From positions 1-64,000 of the forward strand of contig CAZNNH010000007.1 of assembly GCA_964574335.1 (NCBI GenBank): DNA of 64,000 bases, read 5' to 3'. The notes under the pieces are model-generated. The model did not search any database. It saw only the letters and a list, made by a program, of their open reading frames with translations, and was not told the origin of the DNA. The translations under genes and the position numbers were made by a program. Of this stretch, positions 25,105 to 33,827 are shown one piece after another. How positions within the stretch are numbered: the stretch's first letter is position 1; each line of letters begins with the position of its first letter. The stretch comes from CAZNNH01 sp964574335. GTDB taxonomy: Bacteria; Acidobacteriota; Vicinamibacteria; Fen-336.

Positions 25105-27060
25105 ATGAGAGGTATCGCTGCCGTGTTGCTCATCGCGATCTCGCCGGTCTCGCTCCCGGCCCAGACCTCCCCGGGCGGGAGCCAACCCGGTGTCGCCGTG
25201 CTGCTCGTGGACACGGACCGGGTGATGGGCCGTATCGACGAGCGCATCTACGGCCAGTTCCTGGAGCACATCAATCACTCCGTGGTGGACGGTCTCTACG
25301 CCGAGCAGGTGAGAGGCCGGGGGTTCGAGGGCGAGGACTTCGCCGAGTACTGGGAAGCCTTCGGCGATGGAGGCGGCGCCGTCGAGATCGCCGAGGTCGG
25401 GTTCGGGCAAGGACAGCGGAGCGCGCGGCTCGTCCCGGGCGGCGGCACCGCCGGCATCCGGCAGCGGCGCGTGTTCCTCGAGAGCGGGCGCGAGTACGAC
25501 GGCTCGCTGTGGGTCCAGCCGGAGCGGGGAGCGCCGCGGCTGACCCTTCGGGTGGCGCAGTCGGGTGGTCGGGTGGTCGCGTCCGTGCCGTTGGACTACA
25601 CCGGCTCCGGATGGCAGGAGGTGGGCTACTCGTTCGCCAGTCCGGTCCGAGACACCCAGGCCGAGTTGGAGGTGGTGGCCGCGGGCAGCGGAACGCTGCT
25701 GGTCGACCACGTGTCGCTGATGCGTGCGGACGTTAGGGCGAGCGGCAAGCTGCGCCCCGATCTCCTGGAGGCGCTGCGCGCCCTGGCACCGCCCTTCCTT
25801 CGCTGGCCCGGCGGATCCTTCGCCTCGATCTACGCCTGGAAGGACGGCATCGGCCCCCAGGCGTCCCGCCGCTATCACCCCAACACGATCTGGGGCGGCT
25901 ACTCGGACTACTACGGCTTCGGCACCGACGAGCTCATGGAGCTGGCGCGGCAGCTCGACACCGAGCCGCTGGTCGTCCTCAAGGCGACCAGCACCGATCC
26001 CGGCGAGATCCAGAACGCGATGGACTGGGTCCGGTACCTGAACGACCCGCCCACCACGGAGTGGGGTGGGCGACGAGCCGCCAACGGCCACCGGGAGCCC
26101 TACGCCGTCCGGTACTTCCAGATCGACAACGAGCCGATGAACCACACCCTCACGGCGGACCGGTACGCGGAGATCGTGAACGCCTACGGCGCCCGGCTTC
26201 GCGCCATCGCACCCGGGGCCCGGATCGTGGCCTGCGGCCAGAAGCGCTCCAACGACATGGCCTGGAGCCAGAAGCTGATCGACATCGCCGGCAAGAGCTT
26301 CGACATCCTCGGCGTCCACAACTACGAGTACGAGCCCGAGAACTACGAGACGGGACTGAGGCGCATCCGCGAGTACCTGGTGAAGCTGAGCCGATACCTG
26401 CGCAGCTCGGCCCATCCGCAGATCGAGGTGGGGGTCCTGGAGTGGGGGCTGTGCCGCAGCTACGACTGGCGGGCAGGGCTCCACGCCGCCGGGAGCCTGA
26501 TCCTCTACGAGACCCTGAGCCCCGACGTGACCATGAGCTGCCCCGCGCTGCTGCTCAGGAACACCAGCGACGACCGGACCTGGACCGCCCTCATCTACCA
26601 CGACCACGTCGCCTGGTTCCCGGGCGCGGCCTACGTCGTCGAGAAGCTGTTCCGCGAGCACTACGCCGAGCGTTACCTGGCCTCCACCAGCGGAACGTTC
26701 CGGGACCTGTCCGACCGGAGCTCGTTCTTCACCGAGGTCTCGACGATGAAGCCGGAGGATTGGACGCCCGGGACGGTCGACGCCATCGCCACCTCGAGCG
26801 CCGATGGGGAGCAGATCGTGGTCAAGGCCGTCAACTACGCCGGGCACCGGAACACCCTGCTGGTCCGCCTGCAGGGCTCGGGCGCGCCGGAGACGGCCGA
26901 GGCCCGCCTCTACGAGCTCCGCGCCGGTCTCGAGGACGCGGCGTCGCTCGAGCGCCCGGACGCGATCGCGCTCGTGGAGCGGTCGGTCGCCTATGCGCGC
27001 GACCTGACGCTCGATCTGGCCCCGCACGCCGTGACCGTCCTCGCCATCGAGGCGCACTAG
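25105..27060 (+). CDS. abfA: GH51 alpha-L-arabinofuranosidase, exported
   Basis: Releases arabinose from arabinan or arabinoxylan side chains. The protein is 651 residues. ATG 25105 follows GGAGGG and a signal peptide (MRGIAAVLLIAISPVSLPAQ). It opens with GQFLEHINHSVVDGLYAEQ, then a carbohydrate-binding-like beta domain (about 95-205) inserted before the barrel. Acid/base Glu343 (IDNEP) and nucleophile Glu446 (VLEWG) are in place, and PFLRWPGGSFAS marks the start of the barrel. A C-terminal beta domain completes the family layout. No sugar transporter or other glycosidase is nearby. Confidence 0.92.
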   Translation: MRGIAAVLLIAISPVSLPAQTSPGGSQPGVAVLLVDTDRVMGRIDERIYGQFLEHINHSVVDGLYAEQVRGRGFEGEDFAEYWEAFGDGGGAVEIAEVGFGQGQRSARLVPGGGTAGIRQRRVFLESGREYDGSLWVQPERGAPRLTLRVAQSGGRVVASVPLDYTGSGWQEVGYSFASPVRDTQAELEVVAAGSGTLLVDHVSLMRADVRASGKLRPDLLEALRALAPPFLRWPGGSFASIYAWKDGIGPQASRRYHPNTIWGGYSDYYGFGTDELMELARQLDTEPLVVLKATSTDPGEIQNAMDWVRYLNDPPTTEWGGRRAANGHREPYAVRYFQIDNEPMNHTLTADRYAEIVNAYGARLRAIAPGARIVACGQKRSNDMAWSQKLIDIAGKSFDILGVHNYEYEPENYETGLRRIREYLVKLSRYLRSSAHPQIEVGVLEWGLCRSYDWRAGLHAAGSLILYETLSPDVTMSCPALLLRNTSDDRTWTALIYHDHVAWFPGAAYVVEKLFREHYAERYLASTSGTFRDLSDRSSFFTEVSTMKPEDWTPGTVDAIATSSADGEQIVVKAVNYAGHRNTLLVRLQGSGAPETAEARLYELRAGLEDAASLERPDAIALVERSVAYARDLTLDLAPHAVTVLAIEAH

Positions 27061-27106
27061 GCTTCACTCCGGTGTTTGTCGCGCGACCTCATGAAGGTGG
27101 GCCTGC

Positions 27107-27181
27107 TGGCTCGACCTTGACGCCGCCTAGGCCGAGCTCCACCGCGTGCTGCGGGCGGGCGGCCGGGTAGCGGCCCTCCGG
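27107..27181 (+). pseudogene. Small methyltransferase remnant
   Basis: The frame reads WLDLDAA, a TAG stop, then AELHRVLRAGGRVAALRS. It matches the intact methyltransferase gene 1.6 kb downstream (WFDLDAALAELRRVLRSGG) at about 17 of 24 positions. It is a decayed fragment of a related gene, not functional. Confidence 0.55.
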
Positions 27182-27235
27182 AGCCTGCAGTCGCCAGCAG
27201 GTCGCTGCCGGGCCCTGGTCGGCCGCCGAGCGGGC

Positions 27236-28183
27236 TCACTCCTTGGCGCGGTTCGCCTCGATGACGCTGGCGTCGACCCAGTAGATCGAGCTGAGACGCT
27301 GGTTCCCCGGTCGGTTGCTGGTGAAGAACAAGAACCGGCCGTCGGGTGTCACGAAAGGTCGGGCCTCGGAGCTGGCGGAGTTGACCTGGTCGCCCAGGTT
27401 GACCGGGTCTGTCCAGGACCCGTCCTGTTTTCGATGCGCGACGTGGAGGTCCCACCCGCCGTGGCCGTCGGGCCGGTCCTGGCAGACGATCAGGTAGCTC
27501 TCGTCGGGCGCCACGAAGGGATCGATGTCGCTCGATTCGGTGTTGACCGGCGGCCCGATGTTGTCGGCCGTACCGTAGACGCCGTCGAGGTTCCTCGACC
27601 GGTAGACGTCTGTCCGGCCCACACTGTCGCTTCGGCGGCTCATGTAGTAGACGGTGCCGTCGGACGTCACAGATGGGTAGTTCTCGTAGTGGTGCTCGGT
27701 GTTGAGGGACTGCCCGAACATCACGGGCTCGGTCCAACCATCGCCCTGGAGCTGCACGGCCCAGATGTTGGCCTCCTCGAGCAGACGGCTGGTCGACCTG
27801 TCGGGGGACTTCAGGCTCGTGAAGTACACGGTTCGGTCGTCCGGGCCGACGGTGAAGTTGTAAGGGCCGAAGCTGCTGAACGGCACGATCCTCGGCCGGG
27901 TCCAGCCGTGGCTGGTCATCGTGGTGATGTAGACGGGACGTAGCCTCCAGTCCGAGCCAGGCTGCATGCTGGCGAAGACAAAGACCGTACCCCCGCGCAG
28001 GAACCCGGAGCAGCCGAGTCCCTCCCCTTCGATGAACACCGGAGGTGAGAATCGCTCGGCCCTGGTGCCCGGCGGGGCCTGCCCCAGGTAGGGGCCATCC
28101 ACACCCGGGACGAGCTCGTCGGATGCCCGAAGCGGAAGACCGGCGAGGAAAAGGAGAAGCAGTGCGGAAGGCCTGAACGTCAT
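27236..28183 (-). CDS. Secreted PD40/TolB-like beta-propeller protein
   Basis: A 315-residue exported protein with signal peptide (SALLLLFLAGLPLRAS) and several PD40-type repeats: NYPSVTSDGTVYYMSRRS, DIDPFVAPDESYLIVCQDRP and ARPFVTPDGRFLFFTSNRPG. It should fold as a propeller and bind rather than catalyse. It shares the NTE..DPF(V/I)APDESYLI block with the protein at 51764-52732, so the two are paralogues. It is divergent from the methyltransferase at 28374. Its role is unknown. Confidence 0.8.
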   Translation of the reverse strand: MTFRPSALLLLFLAGLPLRASDELVPGVDGPYLGQAPPGTRAERFSPPVFIEGEGLGCSGFLRGGTVFVFASMQPGSDWRLRPVYITTMTSHGWTRPRIVPFSSFGPYNFTVGPDDRTVYFTSLKSPDRSTSRLLEEANIWAVQLQGDGWTEPVMFGQSLNTEHHYENYPSVTSDGTVYYMSRRSDSVGRTDVYRSRNLDGVYGTADNIGPPVNTESSDIDPFVAPDESYLIVCQDRPDGHGGWDLHVAHRKQDGSWTDPVNLGDQVNSASSEARPFVTPDGRFLFFTSNRPGNQRLSSIYWVDASVIEANRAKE

Positions 28184-28373
28184 GGCGGACCACCCATACC
28201 TGCCCCCTTGGGCCTCGGATTCTCTTCTTGGCGGAGGTCAGGCGCAAACCGCCTCGCCCGCCTGGCGAGTGAGAAGCGCCCGCGCTTTCCGCGGCGAAAG
28301 GAATGACCTGGTGCTCGCGACCGTGTGCGATCCCAGATGCCCGCTTCGGGCCGGTTCCGGAGACAATGGTCTC

Positions 28374-29162
28374 GTGCCCCCGCAACCTACGCTGGCCGAC
28401 GATCCCCGCCAGCGCTTCACCGGCGCTGCCTCCATCTATGCGCGGTATCGCCCCTCGTATCCGGCGGCTACGGTCGACTGGATCGTGGCCGAGTCCGGCG
28501 TGGCGCCGGGAGACCGGGTGGTCGACATCGGCTGCGGGACCGGGATCCTGACCCGGCTGCTGGCCGAGCGCGGCCTCCGCGTGGTGGGTCTCGACCCCAA
28601 TCAAGACATGCTGGCCCAGGCTCGAGACACCGGTGGCGGGGCCAGCTACGTTCGAGCCGAAGCTGCCGCCACCGGGCTCGGGGCGGCCAGCGTGGCGCTG
28701 GCCACGGCCGCCCAGGCCTTCCACTGGTTCGACCTGGACGCCGCCCTGGCCGAGCTGCGCCGCGTGCTGCGAAGCGGTGGCCTCCTGGCGGTCCTCTGGA
28801 ACCTGCGAGCGGAAAGCCCCTTCATGGGCGAGTACGACGCGCTGCTGCGCCGCTACAGCGACGAGTACGCGGACCTCGACAAGTGGGAGACCACCCTGGC
28901 CCGCCTCCGGGCCCACCCCCGCATCCAGGCGCCGCGCCAGCACCAGGCGGCGAACGCCCAGCGCTTCGACCTGCCGGGGCTCATGGGCCGGGCCTGGTCC
29001 AGCTCGTACGTGCGCCGCGGTGTGAAGGATCGCGCCGGCTTCGACGCGGCGCTCCGCGCGCTCTTCGAGACCCACGCTCGGGGGGGCGCGGTCGAGTTCC
29101 CCTATCGGACGGTGGCGATGGTGGCGCGCGTCGTCGACGGCCCGGCCGCGACCGGGACCTGA
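28374..29162 (+). CDS. Class I SAM-dependent methyltransferase
   Basis: A 262-residue cytoplasmic methyltransferase. Motif I is VVDIGCGTGILTRLL, the acidic loop is VVGLDPNQDML, and the post-motif region is ATAAQAFHWFDLDAALAELRRVLRSGG. The opening RFTGAASIYARYRPSYP is typical of the UbiE/Methyltransf_11 group. GTG 28374 is chosen because the domain begins there and GGAG lies 13 bases upstream; the longer upstream frame looks non-coding. The substrate is unknown. Confidence 0.82.
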   Translation: MPPQPTLADDPRQRFTGAASIYARYRPSYPAATVDWIVAESGVAPGDRVVDIGCGTGILTRLLAERGLRVVGLDPNQDMLAQARDTGGGASYVRAEAAATGLGAASVALATAAQAFHWFDLDAALAELRRVLRSGGLLAVLWNLRAESPFMGEYDALLRRYSDEYADLDKWETTLARLRAHPRIQAPRQHQAANAQRFDLPGLMGRAWSSSYVRRGVKDRAGFDAALRALFETHARGGAVEFPYRTVAMVARVVDGPAATGT

Positions 29163-29463
29163 AGCGGATCCACGGACACCCTCCGCCGCAGAAGGCGGAC
29201 CTCGGGTAGCGCGATGACGCTCGCTGCTAAACGCCGTGCTCGGCGCGCGGCTCGCCGGCCCCTGGCCCGGTCGCGAATGGCGTATCATTCGTCCCGTCCG
29301 CTGCATCCACCCGGGGTCGGCAACCCACCCGAATCCGGAGGCCAGTGATCGCCAGCCGCGCCGCCGCTTGCGCCGGTTCCCTCCCGGGACGCCGCCGGGA
29401 CGGCGGATCGGCGCAGGGTGACCTGGTCGCACCCCTGCCGCCCCCCACTCCCCACGGGGCACC
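29163..29463. other. Intergenic region, no gene seen
   Basis: No credible protein or RNA gene is seen. A TATCAT at 29283-29288 could be a -10 element for the TauE operon, but no convincing -35 is present at the right distance. Confidence 0.4.
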
Positions 29464-30381
29464 ATGAATCTCTTCCTTCCCATCGCGCAGTTGAGCATGA
29501 ACGTCTTCTGGGTGGTCGGCGCCGGTGTCATGATCGGTCTGCTCACCGGGTTGTTCGGCGTCGGCGGAGGGTTCCTGCTGACCCCCCTGCTGATGTTCAT
29601 GGGGGTCCGCCCGCTGGTGGCGGCGGCCTCCGGCAGCGCCAGCTACGTGGCCGCCTCCACCGCCGGCACCCTGGCCCACTCCCGAGGCGGGACGGTGGAC
29701 TTCAAGCTGGGCTTCGTCCTGTTCCTGGGAGGCGCGGGGGGCAGCGCGGTCGGCGTGGGCCTGCTCCACTGGCTCAACCAGCTCGGACCGGTCAACACCG
29801 TGATCCGCGTCCTCTACGTGGTGATGCTGGGGGCGGTGGGCGGCTTCATGCTCCTCGAGTCGATACAGACCTGGCGCCAGCGCGCCTACATGGCGGAGCG
29901 CCGCTTCGAGCCGCCGCTTCAACGGACCTGGATCGAGCGGCTGCCGTTCCACACCAAGTTCCGCAAGTCGGAGATCGACGTCTCGATCCTGCTCCCCCTG
30001 GCCATCGGGTTCCTGGTGGGCATCCTGGCGGCGATGATGGGGGTTGGCGGCGGGTTCATGCTGGTGCCGTTGATGCTGTACGTGCTCGGCATGCGTATGC
30101 ACATGGTGGCGGGCACCAGCCTGTTCCAGATCCTGTGCACCTGCTCGCTGGTCACCGCCCTGCAGGCGGCCGAGAACGTGTGCGTGGATCCGGTGCTGGC
30201 CATCCTCATCGCCCTCGGCTCGAGCACCGGCGCGCTGATCGGCACCCTGATCGGTCGCAAGCTGCGCTCGGACGAGCTCAAGGCCCTGCTGGCCCTCATC
30301 GTGCTGGCGGTGGGCGGCAAGTGCCTGTGGGACATCCTGCGGACGCCGGACCTGCTCATCTCCCACGTGGTGACCCACTGA
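29464..30381 (+). CDS. TauE/SafE-family membrane transporter
   Basis: Probable anion exporter (sulfite, sulfoacetate or another organic anion in known members), 305 residues with about eight transmembrane helices. The two family repeats are plain: IGLLTGLFGVGGGFLLTPLL near 20-40 and GILAAMMGVGGGFMLVPLML near 185-205. An amphipathic cytoplasmic loop (residues about 135-165) separates the halves. The stop overlaps the next start by one base (TGATG), so translation is coupled with the PEP-synthase-like fusion. TIGR02186 proteins often neighbour TauE, which fits the fusion partner. Confidence 0.9.
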   Translation: MNLFLPIAQLSMNVFWVVGAGVMIGLLTGLFGVGGGFLLTPLLMFMGVRPLVAAASGSASYVAASTAGTLAHSRGGTVDFKLGFVLFLGGAGGSAVGVGLLHWLNQLGPVNTVIRVLYVVMLGAVGGFMLLESIQTWRQRAYMAERRFEPPLQRTWIERLPFHTKFRKSEIDVSILLPLAIGFLVGILAAMMGVGGGFMLVPLMLYVLGMRMHMVAGTSLFQILCTCSLVTALQAAENVCVDPVLAILIALGSSTGALIGTLIGRKLRSDELKALLALIVLAVGGKCLWDILRTPDLLISHVVTH

Positions 30382-33300
30382 TGCGCGGGACCGGAGCGGG
30401 CGGCGGCTGGCGGGCGGCGGCGGCGCTGGTCCTGGGGGTCCTGGTGGCCGCCGCGACTGGCGAGGGCGCCACGTTCTCGTCGGTCAGCCCCGAGACCATC
30501 GAGGCCGGCGCGTTCTACTCGGGCGCGTCGGTGCGTCTGCACGGCATCGTCCACGCCGACTCGGACGTCCTGATCCTGCTGGTGGGCGCCAGCGAGCCCG
30601 AGGTCTTCAACCGCCGGGAGCGGGTGTGGATCATCTGGGGAGGGGTCGAGCACGTCACCTTCGAGAACGCCCCCAGCGCCTACCTGCTCCTGGCCTCCGG
30701 GACCCTGCCGGCGGTCGCCGATCCGGCGACCCGGCAGCGCTACCAGCTCGGGCTGCCGACCCTGAGCGAGACGATACGCGTCAGCCCCGAGCGCTCCGAT
30801 GCCGACGTCTTGATCCGCGACTTCCTCCGCCTCAAGCAGCGCGAGGGGCTGTATCGGATCGAGCCGGGCGCGGTGGAGCTCAGCGACGTTCGTCAGGGCC
30901 GCCGGGACTTCGACGCCGCGCTCCGGGTGCCCCCCACCATGCCACCGGGGACGATGGAGGTGGAGGTCTTCGAGCTTCGCCACGGCAGCGCGGTCGGCCG
31001 CGACGTCCATCAGGTGACGCTGACGCGGGTGGGCATGCCCGCTATGATGAGCCGCTTCGCGGTGGGGCAGCCCCTCGTCTTCGGGGTCCTTTCGGTCCTG
31101 GCCATGCTCCTCACTGGGCTGCTGATGGGCCTGGTCGGGCTGCGGCGGGGAAAGGGAGAGCCCTCGCCGGCAGTGGTCATCACCAAGGCCACTACCCGCC
31201 GGGTGATGGGTGCCTTGCGGGTGCAGATCGGCCAGCTCGGCGAGCAGCAGGTCCGCCAGATGCGGGCCAAGTACCGGCACTTCGAGACGCTGCTGAACCT
31301 GAACAACGAGGTGCTGGGGTTGCTGAGCGAGCTCGAGGAGGAGTCGTCCTGGACCTCGTTCCGGCACGCCCGGGTACGGATGGCGATCCGGGCCCTGCTG
31401 GACGGCACCCTGGACATGGTGGTGGCGCTCAACCGGCTGGCCGACGACCGATACTTCGACCTGGAGACGGTGGTGGCCAGCATCCGCAAGGAGGTGGCCG
31501 CCTTCCTCGACACCCCGCCGCCCGAGGAGAGCCGGCTGACCATCCCCCTCGATCAGGTCCGGACCCCCGACGAGGCCCACGTCGGCGGCAAGGCCCTGAA
31601 CCTGGCCCGCCTGGAGTGCGACCTGCGCCTGGCGGTCCCGACGTCGTTCGTGGTCACCACCCGGGCGTATCGGGAGCTCCTGGAGTCGACCGGCCTGGCC
31701 GATCGTCTCCGCGCCATCCTGGCCCCGGCACGGGTGGACGACCTGGACGACCTGAGCTCCCGGAGCCGGCAGGCGATCGCCTGCATCGAGGAGACGCCGG
31801 TCCCGCCGTCCGTCGAGCGGGCCATCGACGAGGCGGCGCGGGCCCTGGGCTGGGAGCCGGGGGTGGGCCTGGCGGTGCGCAGCAGCGCGGTGGGCGAGGA
31901 CAGCACCCTCTCGTTCGCGGGCCAGTTCGACAGCCTCCTCAACGTGGGACGGGAGGGGCTGGGCGCGGCCTGGAAGGCCGTGGTCGCCAGCCGCTACCTC
32001 CCCCGTGCCATCTTCTATCGGAGGGCCGCCGGCATCGCCGAGGTGGACGTCCCGATGGCGGTGCTGGTCCAGCAGATGGTCGAGCCTCTGGCCTCCGGCG
32101 TGATGTACACGCGGCGGCCTGATCGCCCCAAGGAGCCGGTGGTCCTGATCTCGTCCGCCTGGGGTGTGGGGCGAGACGTCTCCGGCGGCTCGGCCGAGGC
32201 CGACCAGTGGATCGTCTCCCGCCACCGCCCCTTCGCGGTGCTGGAGCGACGGGTGGCACCGAAGCGCAGCCGTCTGACGGCCCTCCCGCAGGGCGGGGTC
32301 GAGGAGGTCCCGCTTCAGGAGGGGGAGCGGTCGAAGCCCTCGCTCGCCGACGAGCAGCTCGCCGCCCTGGCCGAGGCGGGGCTGGCCATCGACGGCTACT
32401 TCGGCGGGGCCCAGGACGTGGAGTGGGCCTTCGACGCCCAGGGGAGGCTGGTGATCCTGCAGGCGCGACCGCTACGCACCGAGCAGGTGAAGGTGACCGG
32501 CGAGCGAGCGCCCGACGACGCGGTGGTGCTGCTGGAGGGGGGGCAGCCGGTGTGGGTGGGACGCGCCGTGGGGCGCGTCTTCACGGTCTCTTCGCCCGAG
32601 GCCCTCGACGCGGTGCCGGAAGGATCGCTGCTGGTGCTGCCGCGGCCGATGTCGGACGCGGTCCGTGTCCTGCCCCGGGCCTGCGGAGTGGTGGTCGAGC
32701 GCGGGAGCGTGACCAGCCACATGGCCTCGGTGCTGCGCGAGTTCCGCGTCCCCAGCCTGTTCGGCCTGGAGGGGGCAACCACCCGGCTCGAGCCGGGGCG
32801 CACGGTGAGCCTGGACGTGTCGGAGCGCAAGGTCTTCGACGGCGCCGTCTGGCCCGAGCTTCGCGGACAGACCGCCTTCCGGCCGGGCGCCCGCGGCCCG
32901 AGCGGGCTGCCCGAGGCCCTGGCCGAGCGCCTGACCACCCTGTCCGGCGGCATGCTGATGGCCACCTGGACCTGCCGCTCCCTCCACGACGTGGTGCGCT
33001 TCGCCCACGAGATGGCCATCCAGTCGATGTTCGACATCAGCGACGACCTCTCCCGGGCCAAGCTCGGGGGGGTGAAGACGCTCGAGTCCACGCAGTCGTT
33101 CCCGGTCCACCTGATCGACCTCGGCGGCGGGGTGGCGCCGGGGCTGGAGACCGTCCGGAAGGTGACCGCCGAGCAGATCACGTCGCTGCCGTTCCATGCG
33201 CTGTGGACGGGGCTCACCGACGCCCGGTTCGACGCCGAGGCGCTCGGCGACGGCGGATCTCAGGGGCTGGCCTCGGTGGTCGGGACCACCGCCCTCGGAG

Positions 33301-33737
33301 GAACCGGCAGCCGCGAGCTCGGGGCCCCGAGCTACGTCTGCCTCACCTCTTCCTACCTCAACCTCAACTCGCGCCAGGCCTACCACTTCGCCATCGTCGA
33401 CGCCTGGGTCGGCGACAGCCTCGACTCCAACCACCTGAGCTTCCGTCTGAAGGGGGGTGGCGCCCCATCCTGGCAGCGTCTACAGCGGGTCGGCTTCGTG
33501 GCCGAGGTGCTCCGGCACCATCACTTCGCCGTGTCCGAGCGCAGCGACCTGCTGAACGCCTGGCAGCGCGGCCTCGACGTCGCTTCCAGCCAGCGAACGC
33601 TGGTCACGATCGGCCGCCTGCTGCGCTTCTGCAACCGACTGGACATGCTGATGACCCGCCCCGACAGCGCCGCCCGCTGCGTCGAGGCGTTCCTGGCGGC
33701 CGAGCAGGCAGCAGGGCCGCACCCGCCGTCGCCGTGA
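30381..33737 (+). CDS. TIGR02186-like membrane domain fused to a PEP-synthase-like phosphotransferase
   Basis: A 1118-residue chimera. A signal peptide (1-28) is followed by an extracytoplasmic domain (SVSPETIEAGAFYSGASVRL through about 210) resembling TIGR02186/Alph_Pro_TM proteins. A transmembrane helix (about 225-255) and a helical linker follow. Then comes a pyruvate phosphate dikinase-type ATP-grasp (HVGGKALNLARL near 400, VRSSAVGEDSTLSFAGQFDS near 500, QDVEWAFDAQGRLVILQARPL near 680), and a phosphohistidine domain with His780 (GSVTSHMASVLREFRVPS). The last about 280 residues do not look like the PEP-binding TIM barrel of PpsA. The substrate is therefore open. Cytoplasmic catalysis may be tied to the transporter encoded just upstream. 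Confidence 0.8.
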   Translation: MRGTGAGGGWRAAAALVLGVLVAAATGEGATFSSVSPETIEAGAFYSGASVRLHGIVHADSDVLILLVGASEPEVFNRRERVWIIWGGVEHVTFENAPSAYLLLASGTLPAVADPATRQRYQLGLPTLSETIRVSPERSDADVLIRDFLRLKQREGLYRIEPGAVELSDVRQGRRDFDAALRVPPTMPPGTMEVEVFELRHGSAVGRDVHQVTLTRVGMPAMMSRFAVGQPLVFGVLSVLAMLLTGLLMGLVGLRRGKGEPSPAVVITKATTRRVMGALRVQIGQLGEQQVRQMRAKYRHFETLLNLNNEVLGLLSELEEESSWTSFRHARVRMAIRALLDGTLDMVVALNRLADDRYFDLETVVASIRKEVAAFLDTPPPEESRLTIPLDQVRTPDEAHVGGKALNLARLECDLRLAVPTSFVVTTRAYRELLESTGLADRLRAILAPARVDDLDDLSSRSRQAIACIEETPVPPSVERAIDEAARALGWEPGVGLAVRSSAVGEDSTLSFAGQFDSLLNVGREGLGAAWKAVVASRYLPRAIFYRRAAGIAEVDVPMAVLVQQMVEPLASGVMYTRRPDRPKEPVVLISSAWGVGRDVSGGSAEADQWIVSRHRPFAVLERRVAPKRSRLTALPQGGVEEVPLQEGERSKPSLADEQLAALAEAGLAIDGYFGGAQDVEWAFDAQGRLVILQARPLRTEQVKVTGERAPDDAVVLLEGGQPVWVGRAVGRVFTVSSPEALDAVPEGSLLVLPRPMSDAVRVLPRACGVVVERGSVTSHMASVLREFRVPSLFGLEGATTRLEPGRTVSLDVSERKVFDGAVWPELRGQTAFRPGARGPSGLPEALAERLTTLSGGMLMATWTCRSLHDVVRFAHEMAIQSMFDISDDLSRAKLGGVKTLESTQSFPVHLIDLGGGVAPGLETVRKVTAEQITSLPFHALWTGLTDARFDAEALGDGGSQGLASVVGTTALGGTGSRELGAPSYVCLTSSYLNLNSRQAYHFAIVDAWVGDSLDSNHLSFRLKGGGAPSWQRLQRVGFVAEVLRHHHFAVSERSDLLNAWQRGLDVASSQRTLVTIGRLLRFCNRLDMLMTRPDSAARCVEAFLAAEQAAGPHPPSP

Positions 33738-33788
33738 GCCGGGCGGGCACTCCGCAGGCCGGGCCGGAGGCGGCCAGGAGCCGAGGCG

Positions 33789-33814
33789 AGGTCAAAAGTC
33801 TAGACCTGACCCCC
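33789..33814 (+). other. REP-like or hairpin motif
   Basis: AGGTC (33789-33793) and GACCT (33803-33807) are inverted, overlap the palindrome GTCTAGAC (33798-33805) and are followed by GACCCC. The composition differs from the surroundings. From memory it resembles dispersed repeats linked to REP-associated transposases; it could equally end the upstream transcript. Confidence 0.4.
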
Positions 33815-33827
33815 GAAGGGAGGACGC

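Noticed and set aside
24991..27057. 688-codon minus-strand frame opposite the arabinofuranosidase
   Set aside because: No domain or motif is visible; it mirrors the codon structure of the GH51 gene, which has its catalytic residues intact.
27057..29600. 847-codon minus-strand frame across three annotated genes
   Set aside because: It spans the PD40 gene in a different frame, the methyltransferase gene and intergenic DNA, with no recognisable domain and an Arg/Gly/Pro-rich composition.
29919..32225. 768-codon minus-strand frame opposite TauE and the fusion gene
   Set aside because: The composition is shadow-like (His, Gln, Asp, Gly-rich) and both plus-strand genes have clear family motifs.
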